This document shows positions 9,378-20,730 of a stretch of DNA of 64,000 nucleotides, piece after piece. Numbering within the stretch: position 1 is the stretch's first letter; the number at the start of each line of letters is the position of its first letter. Source of the stretch: Stenotrophomonas maltophilia. GTDB taxonomy: Bacteria; Pseudomonadota; Gammaproteobacteria; Xanthomonadales; Xanthomonadaceae. The notes under the pieces were generated by a model. It did no database searches, was not told the DNA's origin, and worked only from the letters and a program-made list of their open reading frames with translations. Where the stretch lies: assembly GCA_009912235.1 (NCBI GenBank), contig WNDS01000003.1, positions 434,001-498,000 of the forward strand, in the 5' to 3' direction. A program made the translations under genes and the position numbers.

Positions 9378-9397
9378 GTTCGTCCTGCATGGTCGCC

Positions 9398-9829
9398 TCA
9401 GTGCGCGGCCATTAAGATGTCCTGCAGTATCGCCTTCTCCAGCTCCAGTTCGCTGAGCAGGTTCTTGACGATGTCACCCAGGCTGATGATGCCGACCAGG
9501 CGCGCGTCTTCGGTCACCATCAGGTGGCGGTGGCGCGAGTAGGTCATCAGCGCCATCGCCTGCTTCAGCGTGGCATCCGGGGCAATGCCTTCCAGGCCGG
9601 CCGACGGCAGCGTGGCGATCACGCGGCGACCGGCCTGCGGGCCATCGTCGGCCAGCGTGCGCACGATGTCCTTTTCGGAAATGATGCTGACCGGTGCATC
9701 GTCCCTCATCACCACCAGCGCCGCGATCTTGTGCGTGCTCATCTTGTGCGCGGCGGCACCGATGGTGTCTTCCACATCGATGGTGACGATGGCTTCTTTC
9801 TTCGTTTGCAGGAGTTCGCGGACGTTCAT
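9398..9829 (-). CDS. CBS-domain pair protein
   Basis: A 143-residue stand-alone Bateman module. The first CBS domain spans roughly residues 8-65 (IVTIDVEDTIGAAAHKM ... ISEKDIVRTLAD) and the second 75-135 (GIAPDATLKQAMALMTYSRH ... GIISLGDIVKNLL). Such proteins bind adenine nucleotides and usually tune partner enzymes; no partner is encoded beside it. The start at 9829 follows AGGAAACAAGA. It is preceded by a 350-bp stretch without genes. Confidence 0.85.
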   Translation of the reverse strand: MNVRELLQTKKEAIVTIDVEDTIGAAAHKMSTHKIAALVVMRDDAPVSIISEKDIVRTLADDGPQAGRRVIATLPSAGLEGIAPDATLKQAMALMTYSRHRHLMVTEDARLVGIISLGDIVKNLLSELELEKAILQDILMAAH

Positions 9830-10183
9830 TCTTGTTTCCTGTTGCAGGTCACTGAAGTCAAAAAAGTGTGCTCTTCCGATACGCCCCCTCCCCGGGAACA
9901 GACCTTTAAGCGCACGTCTGGCGCACGTCGCTGTCGCAGGTTTCCCATTGGCCGACGAAGTGCTGCATCCGAGGGAGGGCGGGTTGCGCGGCAACGTCCG
10001 TATCCTCGATCACTCGATTCTACGACTTCGTCCTGGCGCCGGAGATGGCATTTTCAGGACAGTTCGTCGTGGAACCCACTGACGACCCAGAGAATGGCAC
10101 CGCGACTGAAACCGAGGCTGAATGCCGCCGCCCCGGCGCACTAAAGTTCACCGCCGTTGTGCCAAGTGTGGCGGCAGCGGCGC
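9830..10183. other. Gene-poor stretch upstream of the CBS gene
   Basis: No supported gene. Positions 9866-9880 match 15 consecutive bases of the common Illumina read adapter on the minus strand (ATCGGAAGAGCACAC), followed by a T-run. The rest has no clear promoter or hairpin. The 3' end of the YddG-like gene borders it at 10184. Confidence 0.4.
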
Positions 10184-11095
10184 TCAGGACACCCCGGGGG
10201 TGGCCGCCGGCGGCAGCGCACCGGCGGTCACGCAGGCCACGCCGCGGGCAAAACCCATGCCCGGCTGCAGCGACAGCCACACACTGCTCCACAGCACTGA
10301 CAGCACCGGGGCGAAGTAGGAAAAGATCGCCACCGTGGTGACATTGCCGTGCTGCAGGCCATGGTTCCAGCAGCAGTACGCCGTGGCGGTCAGCAGCCCG
10401 AACATGGCCACCTGGGCCAGGCCACCCCAGTGCAGGTGCAGCGGTGGCGCATCGCCCAGCGCGTACTTCAGCCACAGCACCACCGCCGTGGCCGCCATGA
10501 ACAGCGGTACGGCATTGCGCGGGCCACCAATGCGCTTGGTCACCAGCGAATAACTGGCCCACATGCACGAGGCGGCCAGCGCCAGCGCGTACGCCAGCGG
10601 ATTGCTGCGCAGGTTGGCCAGCAGCATGGCCGGCGACCACGCGCCGTCGCCGGTGATGACCAGCACCACGCCCAGCAGGCACAGCACGCTGGCCGGCAGC
10701 AGCAGCCAGCTGCCGCGCTGCAGGCGTGTGAGCACGGTCAGCAGCACGGTCAGGCACGGCCACAGGTAGTTGATCATCACCAGTTCCAGCGCCTGCCCAC
10801 GGTGGTGGGCCAGGCCGATGGACAGCGCCAGCGACATCTCGGTGCCGATGAACAGCGCGCCGCCGATCAGCAGGTAACGGCGCGGCAGCTGCGACGGCCG
10901 GGGCATGCCCAGCATCACCCCGGCGAGCACGGCCGCCGCGGTGAAGGTCAGCGCCGCACCGCCGGTGGCACCGAAGATCTCGCTGATGGTGCGCAGCATG
11001 CCCAGCGTGGGGCTCCACAACAGCACGGCGCTGGCGCCGATGAGCGTGGGCAGGGACAACGGAACAGGGGCGCGCAGGGCACGGAAGCCGGACAT
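10184..11095 (-). CDS. YddG-like aromatic amino acid/DMT exporter
   Basis: A 303-residue inner-membrane protein with about ten hydrophobic helices. Its two EamA repeats run from SLPTLIGASAVLLWSPT at the N-terminus and ALALAASCMWASYSLVTKRI in the middle. MINYLWPCLTVLLTVL and CCWNHGLQHGNVTTVAIFSY resemble the YddG group, which exports aromatic amino acids and methyl viologen in enterics; the substrate here is inferred. Start MSGFRALRAPV at 11095, chosen because the upstream extension is low-complexity. The last residues (GALPPAATPGVS) look unlike the usual LLCW-type end and may be altered. Confidence 0.8.
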   Translation of the reverse strand: MSGFRALRAPVPLSLPTLIGASAVLLWSPTLGMLRTISEIFGATGGAALTFTAAAVLAGVMLGMPRPSQLPRRYLLIGGALFIGTEMSLALSIGLAHHRGQALELVMINYLWPCLTVLLTVLTRLQRGSWLLLPASVLCLLGVVLVITGDGAWSPAMLLANLRSNPLAYALALAASCMWASYSLVTKRIGGPRNAVPLFMAATAVVLWLKYALGDAPPLHLHWGGLAQVAMFGLLTATAYCCWNHGLQHGNVTTVAIFSYFAPVLSVLWSSVWLSLQPGMGFARGVACVTAGALPPAATPGVS

Positions 11096-11286
11096 GCAGG
11101 GGCACGGTGCGAAAGGGTTGCAGGGCACGTGCGCTGCTGCCACCGGCCCCGGCAGGGACAGGTGTAGATGCGGGAACGTGGGGGCCGCCGGCACGGCATC
11201 GCCGGCAGGCGCAGCGGATTGTACGCCTTCGATGCTGCGCCGCAATATGCGTATGGCGGCCCTGCCCTGCCGCGTGCGCGGGCGCC

Positions 11287-11667
11287 CTACTCGACCTCGT
11301 CGGCCAGCAGTTCGAAGGCCACGAGGAAGGGGGCCTGCGGGGGCGCGAACACGCTGCGCCCGGCCAGTGCGTGCTTCACGCAGGCCACCAGCGCCGGCTC
11401 GCCCTGGCCCCAGCTGCGCTCGACCTTGCCGCGGGCATCCAGCTGCAGCACCACGGTGAACACCGGCGGGGTGGCCGACGTGCGCTGCGGCAGGCACCCG
11501 CGCAGGGCTGCACCACCCGCCTCGCCCAGGTTGCCGATCATGATGGTGGACGCCGCCGGGTCCAGGCTGGCCTCATCGCGCCAGGCCTGCGCACGTGCGG
11601 TCTCGTAACCGGCATCGGTGGTGGTGGCGGGCGCGGCGGTGGCAGCGGCAAGCAGCATCCAGAGCAT
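11287..11667 (-). CDS. Hypothetical secreted protein, 126 aa
   Basis: Starts MLWMLLAAATAAPATTTDAG, a short hydrophobic leader consistent with a signal peptide cleaved after an Ala-rich stretch. The mature part has one conserved-looking segment, PPVFTVVLQLDARGKVERSW, then ALVACVKHALAG and VFAPPQAPFLVAFEL. This recalls small periplasmic proteins with a TonB-C or AgmX-like beta fold, but the match is only visual. It follows the RND outer-membrane gene on the same strand with a gap of 124 bp and may be independent. Confidence 0.6.
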   Translation of the reverse strand: MLWMLLAAATAAPATTTDAGYETARAQAWRDEASLDPAASTIMIGNLGEAGGAALRGCLPQRTSATPPVFTVVLQLDARGKVERSWGQGEPALVACVKHALAGRSVFAPPQAPFLVAFELLADEVE

Positions 11668-11791
11668 GGGGGCCTCGGCGGCGTGGTCGAATGTCAGCGG
11701 CCAGCGTAACGGACAGCACGCCGCGCCGCGCGCAGGCCCGCCGCGACGCAGGGCCTGCCCCTGCGCCTCCCGCCGGCGGGTCACGACCGGG

Positions 11792-13234
11792 TCAGGGCGC
11801 GGCGGGCACCGGGGCAGTGGTGCGCGTCGGCACCGTCTGCGGCCATCCACCGGCCAGCGACACGAACAGCCCAACCGCGTTGGCCGTGGTGCGGGCCTGG
11901 CTGTCGGCTTCCTGCAGGCTGGCGTCATACGACGAGCGCTGCACCTCCAGCAGTTCGAACAGCTCGATGGCGCCGGACTGGTAGCGCGCGTCGGCCAGCA
12001 CCGCAGCACTGCGCCAGCCTGCCGCCGCCTGGCCCAGGCGCTCGTATTCCTGCCGGCTGCGCGACAGCCGCACCAGTGCGTTCTCGACATCCTCCAGCGC
12101 ACCCAGGACGGTCTGCTGGTAGGCGGCCAGACGCCCGGCGGCATCCGCATCGGCGGCGGCGATGCGGCTCCTGACCCGGCCGATGTCCAGGAACGACCAG
12201 TCGATGCCCAGCACCGCCAACGACGAGCCGCTGCCGGATGCGTACAGCTCACTGCCGTTGAACGCCGCCGTGCCGATGGCCGCCCCCAGGCTCAGCCGTG
12301 GGAACAGATCGGCGGTGGCCACGCCCACCCGTGCGGTGGCAGCGTGCAGCTGGTGCTCGGCCGCTGCTACGTCCGGTCGCCTGCGCAGCAGATCCGCCGG
12401 GGTACCCACCGCGATGGCCGCGGGCAGCTGCGGCATGTCCATGGCCCGCGCGAGCCGCGCGTCCAGCGCAGCCGGCGCCAACCCGGCCAGCACCGACAGC
12501 CGGTGCTTGTCCACGGCAATCCTCGCTTCGAACGCAGGCACCCGCGCCAGCGCCGCCTGCAGCTGGGCCTGCGCCCTGTCCAGGTCGTAGCGGGCATCAC
12601 GGCCGGCATCCAGACGCTGCTGCACGATGGCCAGCGTATGCCGCTGGCTGTCGGCATTGGCGTTGGCCAGTACCAGCATCCGTTGGGCCGCACGCAGGTC
12701 GATGTAGGTCGACGCTACCTCGCCGACCACGGCCACCTGCAGCGCGCGCAGATCATCGGCCCTGGCCGCGGCCAGCGACGACTGCGCCTCCAGCGAACGT
12801 CGCACCCGCCCGAACAGGTCCAGCTCCCAGCCCAGCGTGGCCTGGTTGGCATAGCGGTCCTGGCTGCGTGCGGTGGCGCCCGCATCGTCACGGGCAAGAC
12901 GCTGGTGGCGCGCGTCGGCCGAGGCCGTCACCGTCGGCATCTGGTCGAACTTCGCCTGCCGCAGCAGCGCATTGGCGGCATCGTAGTTGGCCAGCGCGGT
13001 CAGCAGGCTGTAGTTGCTGGCCAGGGTTGCGGTCACCAGCGCGGTGAGCTCCGGGTCCTCGAAACGCGCCCAGAACGCATCATCGGCTACCGGCAACGGC
13101 TCGGCCGCAGCTGCCGCCGCAGAGAACACCGCAGGTACCTGCGGGGTCTGTGGCCGGCGGAAATCCGGCCCGACGGCGCAGCCCTGCAGGCCCAGCAGCA
13201 ACACCGCAAGGGAACAGCACAGGGGCTTATTCAT
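11792..13234 (-). CDS. RND efflux outer-membrane lipoprotein, NodT/OprM family
   Basis: A 480-residue TolC-like outer-membrane channel. The signal peptide ends in the lipobox LLGLQGCAVGPDF. Two outer-membrane-efflux repeats follow (AANALLRQAKFDQMPTVTAS near residue 85, PRLSLGAAIGTAAFNGS near residue 310), with the typical VGTPADLLRRRPDVAAAEHQL between them. It would trimerise and connect the pump to the outside. Its start overlaps the end of the RND gene by 8 bp, so it is the last gene of the adaptor-pump-channel operon. The gene itself is intact although the pump gene is broken. Confidence 0.92.
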   Translation of the reverse strand: MNKPLCCSLAVLLLGLQGCAVGPDFRRPQTPQVPAVFSAAAAAAEPLPVADDAFWARFEDPELTALVTATLASNYSLLTALANYDAANALLRQAKFDQMPTVTASADARHQRLARDDAGATARSQDRYANQATLGWELDLFGRVRRSLEAQSSLAAARADDLRALQVAVVGEVASTYIDLRAAQRMLVLANANADSQRHTLAIVQQRLDAGRDARYDLDRAQAQLQAALARVPAFEARIAVDKHRLSVLAGLAPAALDARLARAMDMPQLPAAIAVGTPADLLRRRPDVAAAEHQLHAATARVGVATADLFPRLSLGAAIGTAAFNGSELYASGSGSSLAVLGIDWSFLDIGRVRSRIAAADADAAGRLAAYQQTVLGALEDVENALVRLSRSRQEYERLGQAAAGWRSAAVLADARYQSGAIELFELLEVQRSSYDASLQEADSQARTTANAVGLFVSLAGGWPQTVPTRTTAPVPAAP

Positions 13235-16200
13235 GGTGGGCGGCCTCCGCGTGGGCGATGTCGGTGGCCGGTGGCATGCTGGAAGGATGGGCGGGAATGG
13301 TCGCGCCCAGCTTCCTCAGGACCACGTAGAACACCGGCGTCAGGAACAGGCCGAACACCGTCACGCCAAGCATTCCGCAGAAGACGGTCACGCCGGTGGC
13401 ATGGCGTACTTCGCTGCCCGCCCCCGTGCCGACCAGCAGCGGCACGGCACCGGCAATGAAGGCCACCGAGGTCATGATGATCGGCCGCAGGCGCAGACGG
13501 CAGGCCTGCAGCGCAGCCTCGATCGTCCCCACGCCCTGCATTTCCAGTTCTCGGGCGAATTCCACGATCAGGATGGCGTTCTTGCAGGCCAATCCCATCA
13601 GCACGACCAGCCCGACCTGCACGAAGACATTGTTGTCCCCGCCCACCAGCCACACCCCGCTGAGCGCGGCGAACATGCACACCGGCACGATCAGGATCAC
13701 CGCCAACGGCAACGTCCAGCTTTCATACAACGCGGCCAACACCAGGAAGGCCAGCAGCACGGCAATCGGGAACACGATCACCGCCGTGTTGCGCTGGGTC
13801 ACTTGCTGGTAGCTCAGGTCGGTCCACTCCAGCTCGATGCCTCTGGGCAGCGTGCGTGCCGCGATGTCCTGCAGCTTCCGGATGACCTCGCCGGAAGACA
13901 GCACGCGCGGGTCGGCGTCACCGATCAGGTCGGCGGCCGGGTAGCCGTTGTAGCGCATCACCGGGTCCGGGCCGAAGGTCGGCACGATGTCGACCATGGC
14001 ACCGATCGGCACCATCTGCCCCTGTGCGTTGCGCACGCGCAGGTTGCCGATGTCCGCCGCACTCTGCCGGTAGCGGGTGTCGGCCTGCGCCACCACGCGG
14101 TACACGCGGCCCAGCATGTTGAAGTCGTTGATGTAGACCGAACCCAGGTAGGTCTGCAGGGTTTCGAAGATGTCCGTCAGCTCCACGCCCTGCGCCTGCG
14201 CCTTGGTGCGGTCCAGCTTCACTTCCAGCTGCGGGATGTTCGACTGGTACGAACTGACCGGGAAGGTCATGCCGGGGGTGCGGTTCACCTCGGCCTGGAA
14301 CGCCTCCAGCGCCTTCTGCAGGGCGGCGTAGCCCAGTCCGCCACGGTCGGTCAGGAACAGCGAGTACCCCGAACCGTTGCCCAGGCCCTGGATGGGGGGG
14401 CGGCAGCAGGGCGTACGCAGCGCCATCCTTGATGGCGGCGAACTTGCGGTTGAGTTCGGCGTTGATGTCCTCGGCACTGCGCGTACGCTCGGAGAAAGGC
14501 TTGAGCAGTACGTAGGACGTGACCAGATTGGGCGTGGTGGTGTTCTGCAGTGCATTGGAGCCGACGTACGAGTTGGCGTCAGCCACACCGTCGATGCCCG
14601 AGGCGATGGCCGACATCTGACGCGCCACGGCCTCCGAACGCGCCAGCGATGCACCCGGCGGCAGGGTGGCGCCGGCGAACAGGTACAGCTTGTCCTGGTT
14701 GGGAATGAATCCGCTGGGAATCACGTTGAACAGCACACCGGTGCCACACAGCAGCACGGCGTAGGCGGCGAACACCCGGCCACGCCGGGGCAGCAAGCGC
14801 GCCACCGTACCTTCATAGCGCACGGAACTGCGGTTGAAGAAGCGTTTGAACGGGCGCAGCAGCCAGCCCAGCGCAGCGTTCATCTAGCGCGTCAGCCGGT
14901 CCGGAGGCGTGCCGTGCCCGCGCAGCAGCCGCGCGGCCAGCGCCGGGGACAGCGTCAACGAGTTGATGGTCGAGATCACCGTGGAGATCGCGATGGTGAC
15001 CGCGAACTGCTTGTAGAACTAGCCGGTGACGCCGCTCATGAAGGCCATCGGCACGAACACCGCACACAGCACCTGGCCGATGGCCAGGATCGGACCGGAT
15101 ACCTCGCGCATGGCCTTGTGCGCCGCCTGCAGCGGGGTCGGGCCAAGTTCCATGTTGCGCTCGACGTTCTCCACCACCACGATCGCATCGTCCACCACGA
15201 TGCCGATGGCCAGCACCAGCCCGAACAGGGTGAGGGTGTTGACCGAGTAGCCGAACAGGTAGAGGAAGGCGAAGGTGCCGACGATCGACACCGGCACCGC
15301 CACCAGCGGAATGATCGAGGCGCGCCAGGTCTGCAGGAACAGCACCACCACCAGCACGATCAGCACCATCGCTTCGAACAGGGTGTGCTGCACGGCGCTG
15401 ATCGATTCACGCACGAACACCGTCGGGTCCCACACGCTCTTGTAGTGCACGCCTTCGGGGAAATCCTGCGACAGGTGGTCCAGCCGGGCGTAGACCGCGT
15501 TGGCCACTTCGATGGCGTTGGCACCGGGGGTGAGGAAGATGCCGACGGCCACTTCCTGGTTCTTGCCGCGGAACACGCGCATCGTGTAATCGCCGGAGTC
15601 CAGCTGCACACGTGCCACGTCGGACAGGCGCGTCACCTGCCCGTTGCTGCCGGCCTTGACGATGATGTCGGCAAATTCCTTCTCGGTTTTCAGGCGCCCC
15701 TGCACGTTGATCGAGACCAGGAACTCGTTGTCCTGCGGCGACGGCTCCGCACCCAGCTGGCCGGCCGACATCTGCACGTTCTGCCGGCGCACCGCGCTGA
15801 TGGCATCCTGCGCGGTGATGCCGCGGGCGGCCAGCTTGTTCGGGTCCAGCCACAGCCGCATGGCGTAATCGCCGGAACCGTAGAGGATGACGTCGCCGAT
15901 GCCGGGGATGCGCGAGAGTTCATCGCGCACATGCAGGCGCAGGTAGTTGCGCAGGTACAGCGCATCGTACTTCTCGCTGTCGGAGAACATGTCGACGAAC
16001 ATCAGCGGTGTAGGCGACTGCTTCTGCGTGGTGACGCCGTACTGGCGCACCGATTCGGGCAGGCGTGACAGTGCCTGGCTGACACGGTTCTGCACGCGCA
16101 CGGCGGCGGTGTCCGGGTCGACCTTGGCATTGAAGGTGGCAACCACCTGCAGCGTGCCGTCGGAACTGGCGACCGACTTCAGGTAGATCATGTCTTCCAC

Positions 16201-16419
16201 GCCGTTGATCGCTTCTTCGAGCGGAACGGCCACCGAATCGGCGATTTCCTTAGGGTTGGCGCCGGGATAGGTGGCTTTCACCACGACCATGGCCGGTACC
16301 ACTTCGGGGTACTCACCCACCGGCAACAGCGGCATCGCCACCAGGCCGGCGGCGAAGATGATGATCGACAGCACGATCGCGAAGATCGGCCGGTCGATGA
16401 AGAATTTGGAAAAATCCAT
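13227..16419 (-). pseudogene. RND efflux pump (MexF/AcrB type), two amber codons and a frameshift
   Basis: About 1,064 codons of a hydrophobe/amphiphile efflux RND transporter, the usual length. Intact parts include the start MDFSKFFIDRPIFAIVLSII, the fourth-helix motif GIVVDDAIVVVENVERNM, and the late GLACKNAILIVEFAREL. TAG codons occur in frame at 15019-15021 (codon 467, after VTG where homologues have Gln) and 14884-14886 (codon 512). A C7 tract at 14394-14400 (minus strand) is one base too long and shifts the frame after YALLPPP. Three independent lesions make a functional pump unlikely unless they are sequence errors. MexEF-OprN-like locus with a divergent LysR gene. Confidence 0.9.
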
Positions 16420-16436
16420 GCGGGGGCCTTTGAAGG

Positions 16437-17549
16437 TTACAGTCCGCTCTGCGCGGCGGCGCCATGCGGCGCGGTGCGGGTGCCGGCGGGGTGCAGGTGC
16501 GGCACCACCGGGCTGCCGGTCCCGTGAATGCCCTGCAGGCCGGAGACGATGACCTGTTCGGCGGCCACCAGGCCGGACGTGATGACACGCTCGCGCCCGA
16601 CCTGCTGGCCGGTCTGCACGAAACGCTTGTCGGCACGGTTGTCGTTGCCGAGCACGTACACGTACTTCCGGTCCTGGTCGGTGAGGATGGCGCGCTCGGG
16701 CACCAGCAGCGCCGTGTCCGGCTCGCCGACGGACAGCTGCACCTTGGCGTACAGGCCGGCGGTCAGCAGGCGTTGTTCATTGTTCACCGTAGCCCGCGCA
16801 CGCACGGTGCCGGTGCTGGCATCAAGCTGGTTGTCGGCGAAGCTGAGGTCGCCGGCGTGCGGGTAGCACTCGTCGCTGGCCAGGCCGATGCGCACGGTGG
16901 TGCTGCTGCCTTGGCTGAACGCCTGCCGGTACTTCAGGAAGCTGTGCTCGTCCGGATCGAAGTACACATACACCGGGTTCTGCGATACCACCGAGGTCAG
17001 CACCGACTGGTCGGCCACCGCCAGGTTGCCGAGCGTGAGCTGGGCGCGGCTGGTACGCCCATCGATGGGCGAGCGCACCTCGGTGAACTGCAGGTTCAGC
17101 GCTGCCGTTGCCGCTGCCGATTCAGCGGCGCGCACCTCGGCCAGCCCCTGTTCGCGCGCCGAGCGCTTCTGCTCGGCTTCCTCGCGGGAAACGGCGCTGC
17201 TGCCCAGCAGCTGCTGGGCACGGGTGTCCTGCTGGTTGGCATAGGCCAGCGCATTGCGGTAAGGACGCTGGTCGATGACGAACAACAGGTCGCCTTTGCG
17301 CACCTCGGCGCCTTCCCGGTAGGCCGCCTGGGTGATGTAGCCGCCCACACGCGGCAGCACCTGTACCGCGTCGGTGGCACTGACCCGGCCGTTGAAGCTG
17401 TCCCAGGTCTTGAGCATCTGCTGGCTGACCGGGGCCACGTCGACATCGGGCCCGTCGGCCGCGACGGCCTGGCTGGGAGTTCGGTTGCAGCTGCTGATCA
17501 GCAGCGCGGTGATGATCATTCCGCTGACAGCGGCGGGTCGGACGCGCAA
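16437..17549 (-). CDS. RND efflux periplasmic adaptor lipoprotein (MexE/AcrA type)
   Basis: A 370-residue membrane-fusion protein. The TTG at 17549 is chosen because AAGGAGGA lies 4 bases upstream and it yields a proper lipoprotein signal (VRPAAVSGMIITALLISSCN, lipobox ISSC). The lipoyl/barrel-sandwich half appears in QVLPRVGGYITQAAYREGAE and GDLLFVIDQRPY, and the hairpin in QQLLGSSAVSREEAEQKRSA. TEVRSPIDGRTSRAQLTLGN closes the lipoyl domain. It would bridge the inner-membrane pump and the outer-membrane channel. First gene of the operon, 17 bp from the RND start; the 144-bp gap to the LysR gene should hold the promoter and operator. Confidence 0.92.
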   Translation of the reverse strand: MRVRPAAVSGMIITALLISSCNRTPSQAVAADGPDVDVAPVSQQMLKTWDSFNGRVSATDAVQVLPRVGGYITQAAYREGAEVRKGDLLFVIDQRPYRNALAYANQQDTRAQQLLGSSAVSREEAEQKRSAREQGLAEVRAAESAAATAALNLQFTEVRSPIDGRTSRAQLTLGNLAVADQSVLTSVVSQNPVYVYFDPDEHSFLKYRQAFSQGSSTTVRIGLASDECYPHAGDLSFADNQLDASTGTVRARATVNNEQRLLTAGLYAKVQLSVGEPDTALLVPERAILTDQDRKYVYVLGNDNRADKRFVQTGQQVGRERVITSGLVAAEQVIVSGLQGIHGTGSPVVPHLHPAGTRTAPHGAAAQSGL

Positions 17550-17693
17550 GGAGTCCTCCTTAGGGAGAGGGAGTGGCGTGCAGGGCACGGCGGGGGCCTC
17601 GGCGGATGGATCTGCGAGGACGGCGCACTTTAAGTAGCCGCTCCTGCCGGATAAACTGGGTCAAATCGTTTTGTTCTTGCGGAAATCCGTACA

Positions 17694-18610
17694 ATGGCCT
17701 TCGACCGTCTGGAAGCGATGCGCGCGTTCTGCCGCATCGTCGAAGTGGGCAGCTTCAGCCGCGCCGCGGAGTCGCTGGGCCTGGCCAAGACAACGGTGTC
17801 CGGCCAGCTGCAGGCGCTGGAAACCTGCCGGGCATCCGTCTCCTGCATCGCACCACTCGCAAGGTCACCACCACCGAAGGGGCGGCCTACTACCAGCGCG
17901 CGCGGGCCATCCTGGAAGACCTCAACGAGCTGGAGGCCTCGGCTTCGCAAAGCTGCGGCGCCGTGCGCGGGCTGGTCAAGATCGAGATGCCGTCACCGGT
18001 CGGCATCCTGCCGGTGGTCCCTGCGCTGCCGGATTTCGTGGCCCGTTATCCGGACATCGTGCTGGACGTGCGCTGCAGCGAACGCGTGGTCGACCTGGTG
18101 CAGGAAGGCGTGGACTGCGCCATCCGGGGCGGCCATATCGCAGACCAGGACCTGGTCTGCCGTGCCATCGGCCTGATGCGCTTCACGCTGTGTGCCGCCC
18201 CGTCGTACCTGGACGCGGCGCCGCCGTTGCAGTCCCCCGCGGACATCGCTTGCCACAGGCACCTGGGGTTCAGGTTTCCGGCCACCGACCGGCGCTACGT
18301 GCCGGTGCTGACGCGAGGCGATGAGCAGTTCGCGCTGGACCCGGTGCCCGCGATGTACTTCAACAGTGGCAGTGCCTCGGCCGCCGTCGTCGTGGCAGGG
18401 CTGGGCGTGACGTTCCTGCCGAAGGCCGAAGCCGAACCGCATGTCCAGGCCGGGCGCCTGGTCGAAGTGCTGCCTGACTGGCAGATGGGCAGCATGCCGA
18501 TGTCGTTCGTCTACCCGCCCACGCGCGCCTTGTCCGCACGCGTGCGTGCAGTGGCCGATTGGGTGACGGGACTGATGGCGGCCAACCCGGTCTGGGCACC
18601 GCCGCCGTAG
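17694..18610 (+). pseudogene. LysR-family regulator of the efflux operon, frameshifted
   Basis: The first frame encodes a LysR winged helix-turn-helix (MAFDRLEAMRAFCRIVEVGS, SRAAESLGLAKTTVSGQLQA). At about 17827 it shifts by one base: the reading leaves LQALET and the correct continuation GIRLLHRTTRKVTTTEGA lies in another frame, consistent with loss of one T in a CTG codon. The effector-binding domain then runs to 18610. As read, only a DNA-binding fragment would form. Divergent from the adaptor gene, the usual position of the activator of MexEF-OprN-like pumps, so loss would be expected to change pump expression. Confidence 0.85.
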
Positions 18611-18628
18611 GCCGGTGGGCCTGAAACA

Positions 18629-18665
18629 CGACATCCGCGCAGGCACGCGGCCCACGCGGATGTCG
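18629..18665. terminator. Hairpin between convergent genes
   Basis: CGACATCCGCG and CGCGGATGTCG form a perfect 11-bp stem with a 15-base loop, placed between the LysR frame and glmS, which converge. No strong U-tract follows, so it may be a processing or stability structure rather than a classical terminator. Confidence 0.5.
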
Positions 18666-18688
18666 AGGCAACGCCACAGACGCGGCGT

Positions 18689-20518
<1,830 letters not shown>

Positions 20519-20606
20519 GCCAGCAGTTCCATCGGAAGTAGGCCCGCATTCTAGCCCGCGTGTCCGGCCACGCCCGCCTGTCCGCTTAACGAATGTGTCC
20601 ACTGTA

Positions 20607-20620
20607 GTGTCCGCGGACAC
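20607..20620. promoter_or_regulatory. 14-bp palindrome, candidate enhancer for the sigma-54 activator
   Basis: GTGTCCGCGGACAC is a perfect inverted repeat about 65 bp upstream of the sigma-54 promoter. Related TGTCC half-sites lie nearby at about 20561, 20579 and 20595, and GGACA follows near 20623. The spacing and repetition suit a multi-site upstream activator sequence for the NtrC-type regulator encoded in the downstream operon; binding is inferred. Confidence 0.55.
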
Positions 20621-20671
20621 CCGGACAAGTTGCCGAACACGCCAAGTGATTGAATAAAAAAAAATAAAAGT

Positions 20672-20686
20672 TGGCACGCTCCGTGC
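20672..20686 (+). promoter_or_regulatory. Sigma-54 (-24/-12) promoter of the ABC cassette
   Basis: TGGCACGCTCCGTGC matches the RpoN consensus TGGCACG-N4-TTGC at 10 of 11 defined positions, with GG and GC in the correct spacing. An A/T-rich stretch (20653-20669) lies immediately upstream. The expected start of transcription near 20698 leaves about 33 bases of leader before the adaptor ATG at 20731. The cassette encodes its own sigma-54 activator. Confidence 0.75.
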
Positions 20687-20730
20687 TTGGTAGTGGGCAA
20701 CCTCAGGGCAACCCGACCAGGCACGACTCC

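Noticed and set aside
20548..20553. TAGAAT as a -10 box for glmS
   Set aside because: No acceptable -35 hexamer lies at 16-18 bp upstream on the minus strand, so it was not listed as a promoter.
20519..20730. glmS ribozyme-type leader
   Set aside because: The 5' leader shows no such structure, and the ribozyme is known from Gram-positive bacteria.
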